Position numbers and translations under genes: made by a program. From Puccinia triticina (taxonomy: Eukaryota; Basidiomycota; Pucciniomycetes; Pucciniales; Pucciniaceae): a stretch of DNA of 64,000 nt. Location of the stretch: contig NC_070566.1 in assembly GCF_026914185.1 (NCBI RefSeq), positions 6,014,001 through 6,078,000 of the forward strand, given 5' to 3'. Shown here piece by piece: positions 34,614 through 46,619 of this stretch. The first letter of the stretch is position 1. Each line of letters begins with the position of its first letter. The notes beneath the pieces were generated by a model that was not told the DNA's origin, searched no databases, and saw nothing but the letters and a program-made list of their open reading frames with translations.

Positions 34614-34621
34614 TATAATAG

Positions 34622-37521
34622 ATTATTTTAATAATTATTGTTTTTTTTTTTTTTTTATATAGAAGGAAATATATTGTTACGGTATTAAGAAGATAGAGCG
34701 CAAGAGGTGGTATGAAAGGATATGGGAATTAGGATTAGATTGGTGAATCTAGCAAGTCTAGAGGTTTTAAGCTTACGCGGTTAGGAATGTTCCAATTGGT
34801 TTTTTATAACAAAAGCAAGAAGTCACGGTCAAAGATCTAAAGTAAGAGAAAAGGGAGTCTCTGCTCAGTTCAATCTTTAGTTGAAAGATACTTAGAATTA
34901 GTAAAGATCCTAGTTAGGTGAGCCGGATACTTGAGTACTTATTACAGTAGTCAATAAGGAGTCACTGCTAAGTAGTAATATTACCTTGTTCCGTATATTG
35001 TTTTCGACGAAAGGAATAGAATTGATCTGGGATTGTTCTCTCCTCTCTTCCAAAGCCGTCCTTCCACTCTGGTCATTGGGACTCGTGTCCTTTCATCGCG
35101 GACTTCGGCAATGATTCTGTCATCATACTGAGACTGAGTTTTTTAGTGTTTGTCTGTTCGCTTATCATTCTTTATTTTATTTGTTTGTTTATCATTCTCT
35201 ACTTATAGTATTGTCTTAATTATGGTCTAAGGAATAATGCTTATTCATTATGTCTATCTTTTAATCAAAGCTCTTCGCGCCTGCGCTCTGGGTTTTGAGA
35301 TATTATTTGCTGTATTTTAATTATTTTGAAACCCTTTTGGACATGTAAAATGTCTTGAGGGTTGACAGCTTGATTGAAACTTGCCAAGCTTAGCTTGGTG
35401 GGTCTTGTTATCTGATAGTATAGAAGGGCAGAGTTTGCACCTCCATCATCCCCTTCTCCATTCAGCAAAAGGGTTTCACAACCACTTTTGAGTCTTACAG
35501 TGGGTACCTTCCTGAATTTGGACCAAGACTGGATACCCACACCTGCACCCGGCAGATACCTGCGCACTTCCACGGGTACCTGCCCGTGTACCCGCCAACA
35601 GGTACTAGGGGCCAGCTCTACCTCCCAAAGTATCACTACACTCCATCCAAAGTTTTAACCATGTGTAATAGAAACAGATTAAAAAAACTGGCAGCTTTTT
35701 GTTGTGTGCCCTGAAAATAAATGCAAAAACATTTTCAGAGAAACCTACTGGGTATGGGTTTCCAAAGAGGTCAAAAATCATGATAATTGAAATATGAGGA
35801 ACCTTGGTCAAGCTTGATGATCAAGTAAACCTTATCATTAAATTGGCCTAGGTATGGCATACATATACACAGACATTGCACCAGACATTTGGTATGATTC
35901 CAGTGCTTATAAACTTACTTTGTGGCAGACATGAAATTGCCTTCCAACCAGCCTCTAACTGAGATCCAACCAAATCTATGACTGAGTTCAGAGATGGAAC
36001 TTGCACACAAGTGCTGAGGAAAATCCCATGGTGATTTAAAATCATAGTAGGGTTTGCTGTTTCTTTTTCTTCTTTTCCATCCTCATCTCCTTGCCAACAA
36101 CCAATCAGCTGAAACTTGCCACTCAGTCTCACTCCTCCAGTCGTATCCATCAACTCTTCCAGATGTTCCTTCTTGAAACTTGGTCTGTCTCTCTTAGGGT
36201 TTGTTTATTATATTTTTTCATCTCTTGATTGTTTCATCATCTCGCATCTTTGTTTTTTTTTTTTAGCTCTGATCTTTTTCTTTGTAAGAAATCAATTTAT
36301 AGGTCTTTCAATATTCTACAGAACCTGCCTGCCCATTGCGAGCCATTTTAGCTCAGTCAAGCATAATTCCTAGCTGTGATTCTGGCAATGGATATTGCCT
36401 CCCCATCTATATCAACCAGGTTGGTGGTTGTAAACAGTCTGAAGAGCCAAGATCAAACAATTCATTTACAATAGAAATTCCATTATCTTTTTTTCTTCCC
36501 CAACTGGGTTGATGAAGAACTATGATTTTTTACTTTCCTTTATAATTCCAATTCCAGTAGATTCCTTGCATAAGATTCATGTTTTTTCTTTACCTGTCCC
36601 TAAACACCGCCAAAAGACTGTGCTGCACTGCTCTCTCAAGGAGGTGTTATGAGCTGCAGAAGGGTTTCCCCTATGTAACAGGAGGCTTCTGCAGCAGCAT
36701 TTATTTTTGGAATTGCTCTCTGAAAGAGGCTTCCCCAACAGTGGTTACATTTGTACTTGCTCTCTCAAGGAGGCTTCCACCACAGGCTCACAGCAGTCCC
36801 CAATTGCTCTCCTAAGGAGGCTTTGGCAATGGAAGTACTTTTTGCACGTGGATCTCACTGGCGTCAGGCTTTAGCCAACATCACAGATGACATCAAAGCG
36901 CTTTCTGGGTGCACAAGTGGTGTACTGCTTGCACCTCGGTCCGCAGAGAGACTCGTTCAAAATGAGTGGTCTCACCGCCCGCAAAAACATTTGCAGGTGC
37001 ACCCATGCGCAGATAGATGTCTATGGCCAGTGGTTTTGTATTACAGAAACTCGGCCCAAAGGCTTGATCAGAATTCATCAGGTGTGATGTGCAAAATGAT
37101 TCTGAAAGCCATAATAGATCAAAAAATCAATATTTGCAAATAAGAATAGACAATCCCAGTAGTAAGCCCAAAAGAAAAAGAAAACACATTCTGAGAGGAA
37201 CCCATCACTTCCAAAAATCAGATCAATATGCGTGTGGGGCTGCAAATAGGCAGGAGGTTTCCTGAGGAAGAAGATCTATGGAGGAGTGCGGCTTGAAGTT
37301 ATGATCTGGCATGACTGCGCCTTGATATGTTTCCGATGAATCAACAGGAAGAAATATTTGTGCATTGATTTAATCACTTAAGATTCCACTATGAGACTCC
37401 TTCTGCTCATTTTGCACAGCAATGAGCTGTTTTGAAAGTTGAAAGTTTGCATTATCCAACCATTCTTTAGTTGTTGGCTGTTTTGCTGTTTTAATTCAAG
37501 ATTTTCAAAAGAAAAGCTTGA
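34622..37521. other. Long intergenic stretch, no gene seen
   Basis: Contains one GGTACC element (35495-35620). From 36630 to 36830 there are four spaced GCTCTC(T/C).AAGGAGGCTT words that can pair as small hairpins. The remainder is AT-rich without splice-able coding blocks that I could recognise. Confidence 0.4.
35495..35620 (-). repeat. GGTACC-rich element
   Basis: Runs from TTACAGTGGGTACCTTCCTGAATTTGG through GGATACCCACACCTGCACCCGG to GGTACTAGGGGCCAGCTCTA, matching the 32621-32801 copy in the same orientation. Confidence 0.55.
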
Positions 37522-38624
37522 TCAGAATGTGCACATGACATGTTGTGAGATACAAGCAGAATAGTGCGACTTGCCATTGGGGCCCTCCATAGCCAATGAT
37601 TTCATTTCACCTTGCTTCCTCGCACTTCTCGTGGAATATTGCTTCAGAACTCTACCTATTTTTGGGTTATTCATCACTTTTTGACCAAGCTCTTCAAGAA
37701 CTCCCAGTATTTCCTCCTCAGATGCTTGTTTGAGTAAGTCTAGTCAACAAATTTTGGATGCCAAATTCAATATATGTCAATTTTGTGTGATGTTCAGGAA
37801 CTAGGGATGCAAAACTAGTGATATCGTCGTAAGCGGTACTCACCCTTTATAGCGTCGGAAGGCTCTGCTTCCTCTGGAGCAGCTGGCGCCGCAGGTTTCT
37901 TTGACTGCCTTGAATTCCCCCTCCATCTTCCCGAACTGCTGACTTCTCGCCCTGCACAAAGAAAATGATCAGCCCCCTAATTAAGGGTTTGAAAGCGCTG
38001 ATGTTTGTAAAGATTTCATGAAGAAATCTTCAACATACATCGATCTTTTGAAGATTCTGAACTGACTAAAAAAAATACGCAATTTCGTTCAGTTCTCCGG
38101 GACACGGGATCCAAGAATAGAAATGCAATAGTAGTACTCACCACTCGAAACCCCGGAAGTCAGGGTTTCGTCGCTCCATTCTTGTACTCGAGGATGTTTG
38201 AATGGCATTAAAGGCCCATTCCATTCTTCCGACTGGATTCTAGTTCCCCCTACGAAACCGAGATCATTAGCCTTCTTGGGCATTCAACAAGGGGATCGGG
38301 AGACATCTGCTATTTGAAAGAAAGTGAAATAGTGATTTGCAACTTACATTCTTCTCTTGGAGCTCGACTTGGAGCAGCTAGAGAAACAAGAAAAGAAACA
38401 TTCAGAATACAAATTATTCAACTTTTGCCCGTTTGAAAGAACAGCCAGACAAAGACACGTTCCCGCTCACTTCTTGGTCTTTTATCTCCTTGACTGGCCA
38501 TCCGGCCGAGTTCAGCATAATATTCCGATCGCCGAACCAGGGATTTGGAAGTCGAGAGCGGGTGCGCTGAGATATTGTAGCAAGCCAAGAGCTGCAATGA
38601 GACGAGGACCTTGGAGAAGAGCAT
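37522..38624 (-). CDS. Small secreted protein, candidate effector
   Basis: A gene built of short exons: 38624-38471, 38377-38348, 38249-38142, 37951-37844 and 37739-37522, giving 205 aa. All introns are GT-AG and phases close to whole codons, which supports the model. Residues 1-20 (MLFSKVLVSLQLLACYNISA) look like a signal peptide. The mature part is hydrophilic: LVRRSEYYAELGRM, a Trp/Pro segment (SEEWNGPLMPFKHPRVQEW), a low-complexity KKPAAPAAPEEAEP, then a helical stretch (LLKQASEEEILGVLEELGQKVMNN). Only two Cys occur late. No known domain was recognised. Small modular secreted proteins are typical rust effectors, but that role is inference. TATAAATA lies 120 bp upstream (38751-38744, minus). 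The last exon could have a further intron after ARKQ. Confidence 0.7.
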
Positions 38625-39671
38625 GGCGTTGGAAGGCTTGGCCGGTTATTACTGTTTTCGAGTCGGGATCTGTGCGAGTGTGAAGAATGGCGAGGAGACG
38701 GAGGCGGCTGAGATGCGAGGAAGATGGCCGGTGCAGAGGCGCCTATTTATACATACCCCAACCTTTCTCGTTCTCTTCTCGGCGAGAACACACAGCACAA
38801 GGGCACATTTGTCAGCGTTTGCTATCGTGTAAAGCGTGTATGCCGGATTCCGGCTGTACATGAAACCGATCTTCGCGCCTGTCTCGCTGAGAAACATTGG
38901 TTCTTGAAACAAATTGGCCATGATGCTCTGTGCCTGAGCCAAGTGCCCGAGCCAAGGTCCAGCAGAGTACAACAGATGGTACAAGGCCCTCACGATCCTC
39001 CAACGCAAGTATGCCCGCTGTTGTGTGTCCCCGGAAGAGGGGTCCGTGCGGGGTGTGACTAAGGCAGCCTGGCTCCCCGGATCAGTATTTTGTGGTGTGA
39101 GACAGCCTTGTCCTGGCTGCTGCTATGTCTCAGATCTAGTACGCCCAAGGATGGGTTTTTTTGCTGAGACAAGCTGGATGGATCCGGCTGGAGACTCTTC
39201 GTCGTTCCCGCTGCATGCACGTGCGTGTGCGTGCCGGCGTGGGTGCAAGATCGATGAAAAGTCCCCAGTTGCAGTCGGTCTATGTATAACTTTGTTCCGG
39301 AACTCCGGCAGCGGAGAGGTCTCCTGCCGGGGCCGGTGCTGCGTGCGGCATGGGCATGGTGCCGAGCCGGAGCCGGGCACAAGCGCAGCCGGAGCCATGC
39401 CGGGGAATAAGTGTAGCACAGCACACAGCAACCTCTTGTAGCTGCTTTTTGCCTTTTTTGCGGAGTTTCAAGAGTTGCAGCAAGAGAAGTTGAGAATCCG
39501 CTTCGAGGATGAGTTTTCGCAGATGGCCCCATGGAGGGAGATTCTTCAAACTTGAAAGTCCCTCCCGAGGGAGGCCGAAATTAATTGAGTTTGGCGGAGT
39601 CTGCGGTGTTGGCCGGCAACCCAGCCGACGCCCACTGATGCCCCCTTCGGTCGACACTTCCACCCAGAACC
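38625..39671. other. Intergenic between secreted protein and glutaminase
   Basis: Promoters of two divergent genes. The TATA box of the secreted protein is at 38744-38751. Overlapping open frames on both strands at 39025-39663 reflect GC-rich DNA and show no domain. Confidence 0.45.
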
Positions 39672-42600
39672 ATGCCCGCCACCACCACCCTCCTCAGCCT
39701 GCTCACCCTCACCCTCGCCACCACCCCCGACGCCGTGCAGGCCATCAGAGCCCTCGACGATGGCACATCCGCACGCCCCTTCCTGCCCACCGTACGTTAA
39801 CGTAACTACAAGCACACCCCTCACAAGCTGGCAGGATACTCACCCGCCCGCTGTTCTTTGCCAGGTAGTGCCTCTGGCCGTCCGCTCCCCCTATCTGGGC
39901 GCCTATCTGCAGGACGGCCCCGACAAGGACCTCGCCGAGATGAGCCCGCGCTTCTGGACTGGCGCCCCGCTCGGCTGGACCGGCCTGATCCGGGTGGACG
40001 GCCATGTATTCAACTGGATGGGCAACCTGACCCACTGTATGTCGCCCCACCGTCCACATCTTCGCTCGTCTTCCGAGCTCAGCATGTACAGAGTGTGTGT
40101 CACACTCACACACTCACTGACAGCAGCTTGCGTCCATCTCCGAAAACAGGGCCCGCGGCTAACAACACCAAGTTCGACCACACCGCCTCGTCGTCCATCT
40201 TCCGCTTCGCCATCGGCCCCCCTCAGGACCCGGCCCGGCCGGCCCAGGCCGAGCCGGCCAAAGTCTATCTCGACGCCACCTTCCTCTCCCCCGTCACCCC
40301 GCACGACCCGTTCCGACAAGCGCTGCCGCTCTCCTATCTGAGCCTGACGGTCTCGTCGGCCGACGGGGAGGCGCACCAGGTCGAGCTGTACACGGACATC
40401 AACGGGCTCTGGTGTGCAGACTCGGAAGGGCTGGAGGTGGAGTGGACGAGCTACTCGAAGAGCTACAAGGACCAACGGGTGCCCCGGCCCAGCTGGACGG
40501 CCATGCAGCTCAAGCTCCGCAACCAGCAGCCGTTCGTCGAGCAGGACGACCGGATCCTGCACGGCTCGGTCTGGTACAGCGCCATGAGCTTCGACGAGGA
40601 CCGGATCCTGCAGACCCATGCCGCCGGCCAGGACGGCAACCTGACCCGGACCACCTTCGCCCAGACCGGCCAGCTGGACCTGCCCCTCAACCAGACCTTC
40701 CGGCCGATCAGGACCCGGGCCGCCGTCGTCCAGCAGCCCCCCGAGGATCAGGATGAGCCCGCGCCAGAGCAGCCGACGATGGTGGTCGTGGACGAGCCGG
40801 TGCTTGCATGGGCCCATTCGATGGGCTATGTGGGCCCCAAACGGAGCTACAACTCGCGCACGGTGACCATGAGCATCGGCCACCTCCGGAACCCGATGGT
40901 CCAATACATGACCGCCGAGGAGACGGTCGTCGAGCTCGAGCCGCTGTGGACCTCGCGCTTTGCCAACGAGACCGACCTGGTGGGCTTCCATCTCTTCGAC
41001 TACAGCCACGTGTTGACGGCCAGCCAGAGCTGGGACGCCCAGCTGTACACGGACGCCGCCCGGGTCCATCCCGGCCAGGCGTACGGGGACATCCTGGCCG
41101 TGTCCACCCGCCAGATCTTCATGGCCCTCGAGGCCGTCCGGGCCGACTACCCCGGTGCCGAGGAGCTCTCCTCGGCCCCCTCGTTACTCGTCGACGGCAC
41201 CAGCACGATGACGATGCTCAAAGAGATCTCCTCGAACGGCAACTGCCAAACAGTCGACGTCATCGCGCCCGTCCTGCCCTTCCTCATCTACACCGCCCCG
41301 CACATGATCCCCCAGCTGCTCGAGCCCGTCTTCCGATACATCGCCACCGGCCTCTATCGTCCCATCCCCACCCCCCACGACCTCGGCGACCATTATCCAA
41401 ACGCTACCGGCAGAAACGACTTCATCTATGCTAACCTGCCCCTCGAAGAATCCGGCAACTTCCTCGCTATGGTCCTTGCTTGTCTTCGCTTGGGCACCTG
41501 CCAACATCAGACCCAAACGTACTACGAGATCCTCGTCCAATGGGCCGACTGGCTGCTCGACAACACGCTCTATCCTGATGAACAAAGTCCGTCCCCTCTC
41601 CCCTCCCTTCTTATTAAAAGTATTAACCATCCATTTGTTCTTCTTTTTTTTTTTCAAGGATCCACGGATGATTGTAAGTCCCTTGCCCATGACCCGTCCC
41701 ATAAGCAAGCGACTGATACAAGCCTGTGTTGGGTGTGCGCGCGAGGACAGTTTTCGGACCGACGCCGAACCAGACAAGCTTGGTTGTGAAAGGAATCATG
41801 GGGCTGCGCTCGATGTCCGAGATATCGATCTCGTTGGGCCAGACAAACGACTCCATGCGATACCGGGTAACCTCTCCCTCTTCCCACCCCCACCAAACAA
41901 AAAGAGCTCCTACTGATTTTCATGCATTTTTCTTTTTTCCGTGCAGGATAAGGCTAATGAATTGGCCCGCGAGTTCTTGAAGATCGGCGTCGCTAATGAT
42001 CGCACCCATATATTGGGCGCTTACGGGAACCAGTCCTCGTGGAGCACCCAGGTTAGCTCCGTTTCTCTGCTGCCGCTGTGGCTGTCTGTCACATCCAAAA
42101 TTAACACGCGACCGCAAAACTTCTTTCGTAGTACAATCTGTACTTCGACAAGCTGTTCGGATTCAAGCTGTTTCCTGAATGGGTCTATGAGATGCAAGAC
42201 CAATGGTATCTGATCCAAGCCGGTAAGTCTCTGAACCAAAATCCCGCAAGTTGGGGCGATTCTCTGAGGGGTTTTATATTTGTTTTGGGGAAAAGATGGA
42301 GGGCCATATGGGCCGGCGTTAGATTCGCGGTCGCGGAACCGAGCGAAGACGGACTGGATGATGTGGGCGGCGGGAGCGTCGAGTCTGAACGCGACGCGAG
42401 GGATGTTTGTGTCGGGGCTAGAAGCTTATGTGCGACACACGGACAACGTAGTCTTCGGGGATCTGATCAGTCTAGACGAGGGGTTTTCGGTGGGCTTCCT
42501 GACGCGGCCGGTGGTCGGGGGCCATTTCTCGCTGGTCGGGTTGGAGACGATGGCGGGGCGGCCGGCGTTGACGGGGCATCGACGGCTGTTCGGGGCGCTG

Positions 42601-43200
42601 GATGTGGACGCTCTGATTGATGATCTGGGGCGACAGAAGGCGAAGGTGCTGGGGTACGGGCGGACGCCGGTGGGGCGCCGGCTGGTCGTCGGCCTCGGCG
42701 TGTTATGTCTGCTCTTCCTCGGGGTCAGGGTGGGCATGCGCTGGCTTGCCCGGCGACGGTCGTCGGCCCTCTACCGCTCCGTGGTCGCCGAATACGCCGA
42801 CGACGAGGAGGACGAGGAGGACGAGGAGGCGGGCGGGCCCGGCGCCCGGCGCGGGCCCGGCGCGCTCCTCCAGGCCCTCAAGAACCGCTCCTTCCGCAGC
42901 AAGCCCTTCGCCGACCCCGCCGACCTCAAGCTGCTCGAGCGGCAGCCGCGGCCGGAGGACACCCAGCTCAACATCGGCCTCCTCAGGCCCCACGACCACC
43001 TCGGCCCCATCATCCCCCGCAACCCCCACTCCCCCTTCGAGCTCCAGGACTCCGACGACGAGTCTGACGAGCCCGCGCCTGCGGATCCTCTCGATAAGGA
43101 CGACACCGACAGCCTCCATCCCAGTCTCCACTCCCAGGCCGATTGGGACCTCGGCATCGTCCCCCCCTCTCCTCCCCACAAAACCGAGCAAGTCTTCTGA
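39672..43200 (+). CDS. GtaA-type glutaminase (DUF4965 family), membrane-anchored
   Basis: Secretory-pathway glutaminase-like protein: GtaA relatives hydrolyse glutamine to glutamate outside the cell. Eight exons: 39672-39791, 39865-40036, 40150-41586, 41659-41673 (a 15-nt micro-exon), 41751-41866, 41947-42051, 42132-42222 and 42296-43200, giving 986 aa. Residues 1-24 form a signal peptide (TTTLLSLLTLTLATT). Family stretches: VPLAVRSPYLGAYL, DHYPNATGRND..YANLPLEESGN, STDDFFGPTPNQTSLVVKGI, YGNQSSWSTQYN and KTDWMMWAA. A membrane helix (LVVGLGVLCLLFLGVRVGM, about residue 810) precedes a long cytoplasmic tail rich in Asp/Glu, Pro and Ser. Extracellular catalysis with a cytosolic tail is inferred. 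GC content is much higher than in neighbouring DNA. Confidence 0.88.
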
Positions 43201-43689
43201 CTCCTTCTCTCGCCACACTCCGCCACCATGGACTCCGTAATCCTTCGTTTTTTCGCGCCTGCCCTGCTGCTTCGTCTTTCTGCAAAAGAGAATCGCCTTC
43301 CAATCTCCCTTGTTCTTATCTCGTAATCCGTCACATAGTAGTAGCATGTACATCACATATAGACTTCCCCTGTGTCTCTTTTTCTCTCTGTGTGTAGCTA
43401 TGTATGTACTCGTTCTCTTACCATCACTTCCCCCTCCAAAAAAAATAGCCGACTATCGTAATGAGGTAAATAGAAAAGGCCGAGAACGCCCCTCTCCCCA
43501 CCCGTGTATCTTCCGTCCCTGCTCCACCCTGCATTGTATCCCATCGTCTCCTTCCTCGCCGTCCCTCCTGTCTGTTGTTGTTGCATAAACGCCCGCTTCC
43601 GTTGCTCTTCCACACCTTATAATACATATTGGGTGGTGTGTTCCGCGCGCATCTTGTATCCCCTCATCCCACAAGTCTTTCTACGCTTG
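43201..43689. other. 3' flank of glutaminase
   Basis: Pyrimidine-rich on the plus strand, no exon seen; probably 3' UTR and spacer. Confidence 0.4.
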
Positions 43690-43846
43690 TGGTGTTCAAA
43701 ATTGCATAAGATTTTTTTACATAACAGCATGAGCTGCAATTTTGGCTGGGAGATGTCACTTCAAGTTTTATGTACGCTGACATCTCCCAGCCAAAATCAC
43801 ATGTTATGCTGTTATGTAAACACATCTTATGCAATTTTGAACACCA
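43690..43846. mobile_element. Near-perfect hairpin MITE
   Basis: The 157-bp element pairs almost end to end: TGGTGTTCAAAATTGCATAAGA with TCTTATGCAATTTTGAACACCA, then CATAACAGCAT with ATGCTGTTATG, then TTTTGGCTGGGAGATGTCA with TGACATCTCCCAGCCAAAA. The loop is about 20 bp. The termini share GGTGTTCAAA with the MITE at 17346-17544. Confidence 0.9.
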
Positions 43847-43906
43847 TAGCTCTGTTTTGCTAATTTGTGGCTGTGTGTGTAGCTTGTGTAGGTTTTGTTG
43901 CCTTTA

Positions 43907-44837
43907 GAGCATCCTTACCGGTGACTCAACCACACTGGGTGTAGCTAAGCCCAAGCTAAATTAGTGGGAAGCTCCAATTTCAGCTAACTGTCACTAAATC
44001 TAGTGACAGCTAGTCACAAGCTAAATTCTTAGCTATCCACAATAGCTACATACAGCTATCTGCACACCTCGGCTTCCATCCAACCGATACCCCCACATCA
44101 TCCCATCAATACCGCCATACCATCCCATCAGAACAATGCCACCCAAACAAGGCCCAAACTGGCTCCCCCCAGATGATGAACAGCTTGCAAAAATCTGGAT
44201 CAAATTATATTGTATTTCTTATTTTCTTCTTTTGAATAGAACAAAAAACATCAGAATTATTCCTCCCAATCCCTGTTCCTTGCCCCATAACGTGCCCAGT
44301 TAGGATCAATCAAATTGTTGGCAAGTCTTTGATGTTGCAAGCCTGATCTGAGTTCAATGGTACAGATTTGCTGTTTGGTGAACAAGTATGGATTGGTTCG
44401 CGGTGGAACCAGACTGACCAAGCAAGGTAGTTTGAATGTATCGGTCAAATCACACTCATGGTCCTCCACAATCATGTTGTGGAGGATAACACAAATCCCT
44501 TCCGCATGTTGTCTCTCTTTGTTTGGGCGGTGTCGGATTCTCCTCTTTGTCACTTTTGAGATCGAATTCTTCTAGTGAGCCAATTTCATCTTCTTCATCC
44601 TCTGTTTCAGATCCAAACAGGTCATCAAAAAGGCGGCGTTGTTTGCGTTCACAGTTCATGGTTTGCAGTAGCTAAGATCGCTACTGGTACGGTTGAGTGT
44701 GATTGGTCGAGCTTGCTAGTATATCTCGATGGTTTAGCTGAGACCGGTGTTGTTAAAACGGCCGGCCGCGCCAACTTAGCTAAGCTAATTTCCAATTTTA
44801 GCTGCAAGCCAAACTAGCCGCACCAGTAAGGATGCTC
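43907..44837 (-). mobile_element. Internally deleted PIF/Harbinger-type element
   Basis: TIRs GAGCATCCTTAC.GG at both ends are of the Harbinger type, flanked by TTA (43904-43906) and TCA (44838-44840), one change from a matching 3-bp target. Inside on the minus strand is the C-terminal part of a Harbinger DDE transposase. Subterminal AGCTAA words are frequent. Confidence 0.75.
44257..44659 (-). pseudogene. Harbinger transposase remnant
   Basis: Two frames. 44659-44456 starts MNCERKQRRLFDDLFGSET and is acidic, like the N-terminus of such a protein. 44553-44257 carries CVILHNMIVEDH, the conserved tail motif of PIF/Harbinger transposases, and ends RNRDWEE. The catalytic core between them is missing, so this copy cannot make a functional enzyme. 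Confidence 0.75.
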
Positions 44838-45535
44838 TCAATGCTGGGTAGCCTATCCTTCACCCAATCTCTCCGAACTGTTTATGTGTGCACGTTTTCA
44901 TCTCTGTCCCATGAAATCCTCTCAACGCTCATCATGCCTAAATATTGTGATTCCGCTTAAGCTTGAACAATTCAAGATTTTCAGTGGGCTAAAGTTATGG
45001 CCTTTGAGCCACAGCACCAGTAAAGTTTTGGTTTTCTGACCAACACAGCTGCAAACTTGGCATGTCAGCCCCCTATTGTTGCCCAGCAGGAAGGCTGAAA
45101 ACCGGAACTCAAATGTCAGGATTCCATGATTTTGAGTTCACAGCTCAAAAATCTGTCCAAGCATTCCTGGAATCACGATATGCATCTAGGGGCTCAAGTA
45201 ATGTGGTGTCAAAGTTTGTCACCAGCCAAATGGGCTAGAGCGGTCCTCAACTTTCATGCCAAAATCCGCTGCTTCCTCCCAGAGGGGGAAAGTAACCCCA
45301 AATTAATCAAGTGTGGATGAACTCAAGCACCCCTGTTTTGGAGGGGGTGTGCCAAGTCAGTGAAGCTCGCCGCAGTCGACCCTGCGGGGGCACTCTTCAA
45401 GTCACCCTGTGACACCCTCTCCCCGCGGCCGCGGATTGCTAATCGGCCACCCTCAGCTTCGCAGGATTCGTCGGCCCAAGACACGATACATAAACTAGTT
45501 TATATCCGCCTATCGCATCTCGATTGCCGAGCATA
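44838..45535. other. Intergenic, 5' flank of SmD2
   Basis: No gene seen. Short GC-rich blocks lie at 45370-45440 (CCGCGGCCGCGG). Confidence 0.4.
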
Positions 45536-46357
45536 ATGAGGTACGCAGCTCCCGGAAATTTTGATCCTTTTGGATTGGATTGGCCTGACGGACGGACTTT
45601 TTACCTCATCTTGCCCAATAGTCAATACGCTCACGTGCCGAAGTCCGAACTCGACGAGGAGAAAATAAGGGCCTTGGAAGAACACGAGATCGCCACTGGA
45701 CCCTTGTCAGGTTGGATTCACAATCTCAACCAGAACCGCAGCACTGTTGTAGGAGATGATAGATCGTATATTTTCACTGGCTTGCTGACACGCGGTTTCG
45801 CTCTTTTAAAACTACTAGTGCTTCAGTCTAGCGTCAAAAACCACACTCAAATCCTCATCGCTCTTCGCAACAATCGGAAACTACTAGCGCGCGTCAAGGC
45901 GTTCGATCGACACTCAAACATGGTAAGCTCAAAGATCGACATTATTGCCATTTGTTTCGTACACATTTTATTAAGGCATCAATCTTGCAAGACCCCCGGC
46001 CGTCTTCGCACATTTTTTTGAGCTGACTGCTTCACAAGGTGCCTGAAGGGTCAAACCGTTTGGACTGACGTTGTTGATGATTCCATTTCTCGACCCAAGG
46101 TGCTGATTAACGTCAAAGAAATGTGGACCGAGCTTCCGAAAGGTAAAAACAAAAAGCCTGTCAACAAAGACCGGTTCATTTCGAAGATGTTCTTACGGGG
46201 AGATTCGGTTATTCTTGGTGCGTTGTGACTTTTTCTATTCCTCTTCTTTTTTCCCTAACCGAACGGTTACTTCGTTGTCTTTCCGTAGACTGGATTTACT
46301 GATGGTGAGCTTAAATACCTTGATCACTCATGTATAGTCTTAAGACATAATGCCTAG
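45536..46357 (+). CDS. SMD2: Small nuclear ribonucleoprotein SmD2
   Basis: Core Sm protein of the heptameric ring on U1, U2, U4 and U5 snRNAs, needed for splicing. Five exons: 45536-45540 (ATGAG only), 45622-45710, 45819-45922, 46100-46217 and 46338-46357, giving 111 aa (family about 110-118). The product begins [17 protein letters not shown], then [18 protein letters not shown] (Sm1), [20 protein letters not shown], and Sm2 [25 protein letters not shown]. The tiny first and last exons are needed to recover the conserved ends; another acceptor at 46289 would give an unrelated tail (DWIY). Complete and apparently functional despite dense repeats around it. Confidence 0.93.
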
Positions 46358-46619
46358 GAAATCCATTGTCCACCTGGTGCATTTGTAATGAGGTGTGATT
46401 GAATTAGATGCTGGCTGATAAAGACAGTTTCATTCCATTCTTACTCTACTGGAATTGTATTCACAATGACTCTTAGTAGGTAGGAAATGAGTGAAATACA
46501 ATTAAGTGAGTGAAATACAAAATGAGGGAACTCCAAACAACTTTAAAACAGTACTGTGGATGTAGGTGACTTTGACATCATTCAAAACACTTCTATTCAA
46601 CATGAATGAACAGGCTAAC

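Noticed and set aside
40412..43067. Long frames of up to 388 residues antisense to or out of frame with the glutaminase
   Set aside because: Shadows of a GC-rich coding region; the true frame carries the family motifs.
46289..46302. Alternative last exon of SmD2 ending DWIY
   Set aside because: The acceptor at 46337/46338 restores the conserved VILVLRHNA end, so it is preferred.
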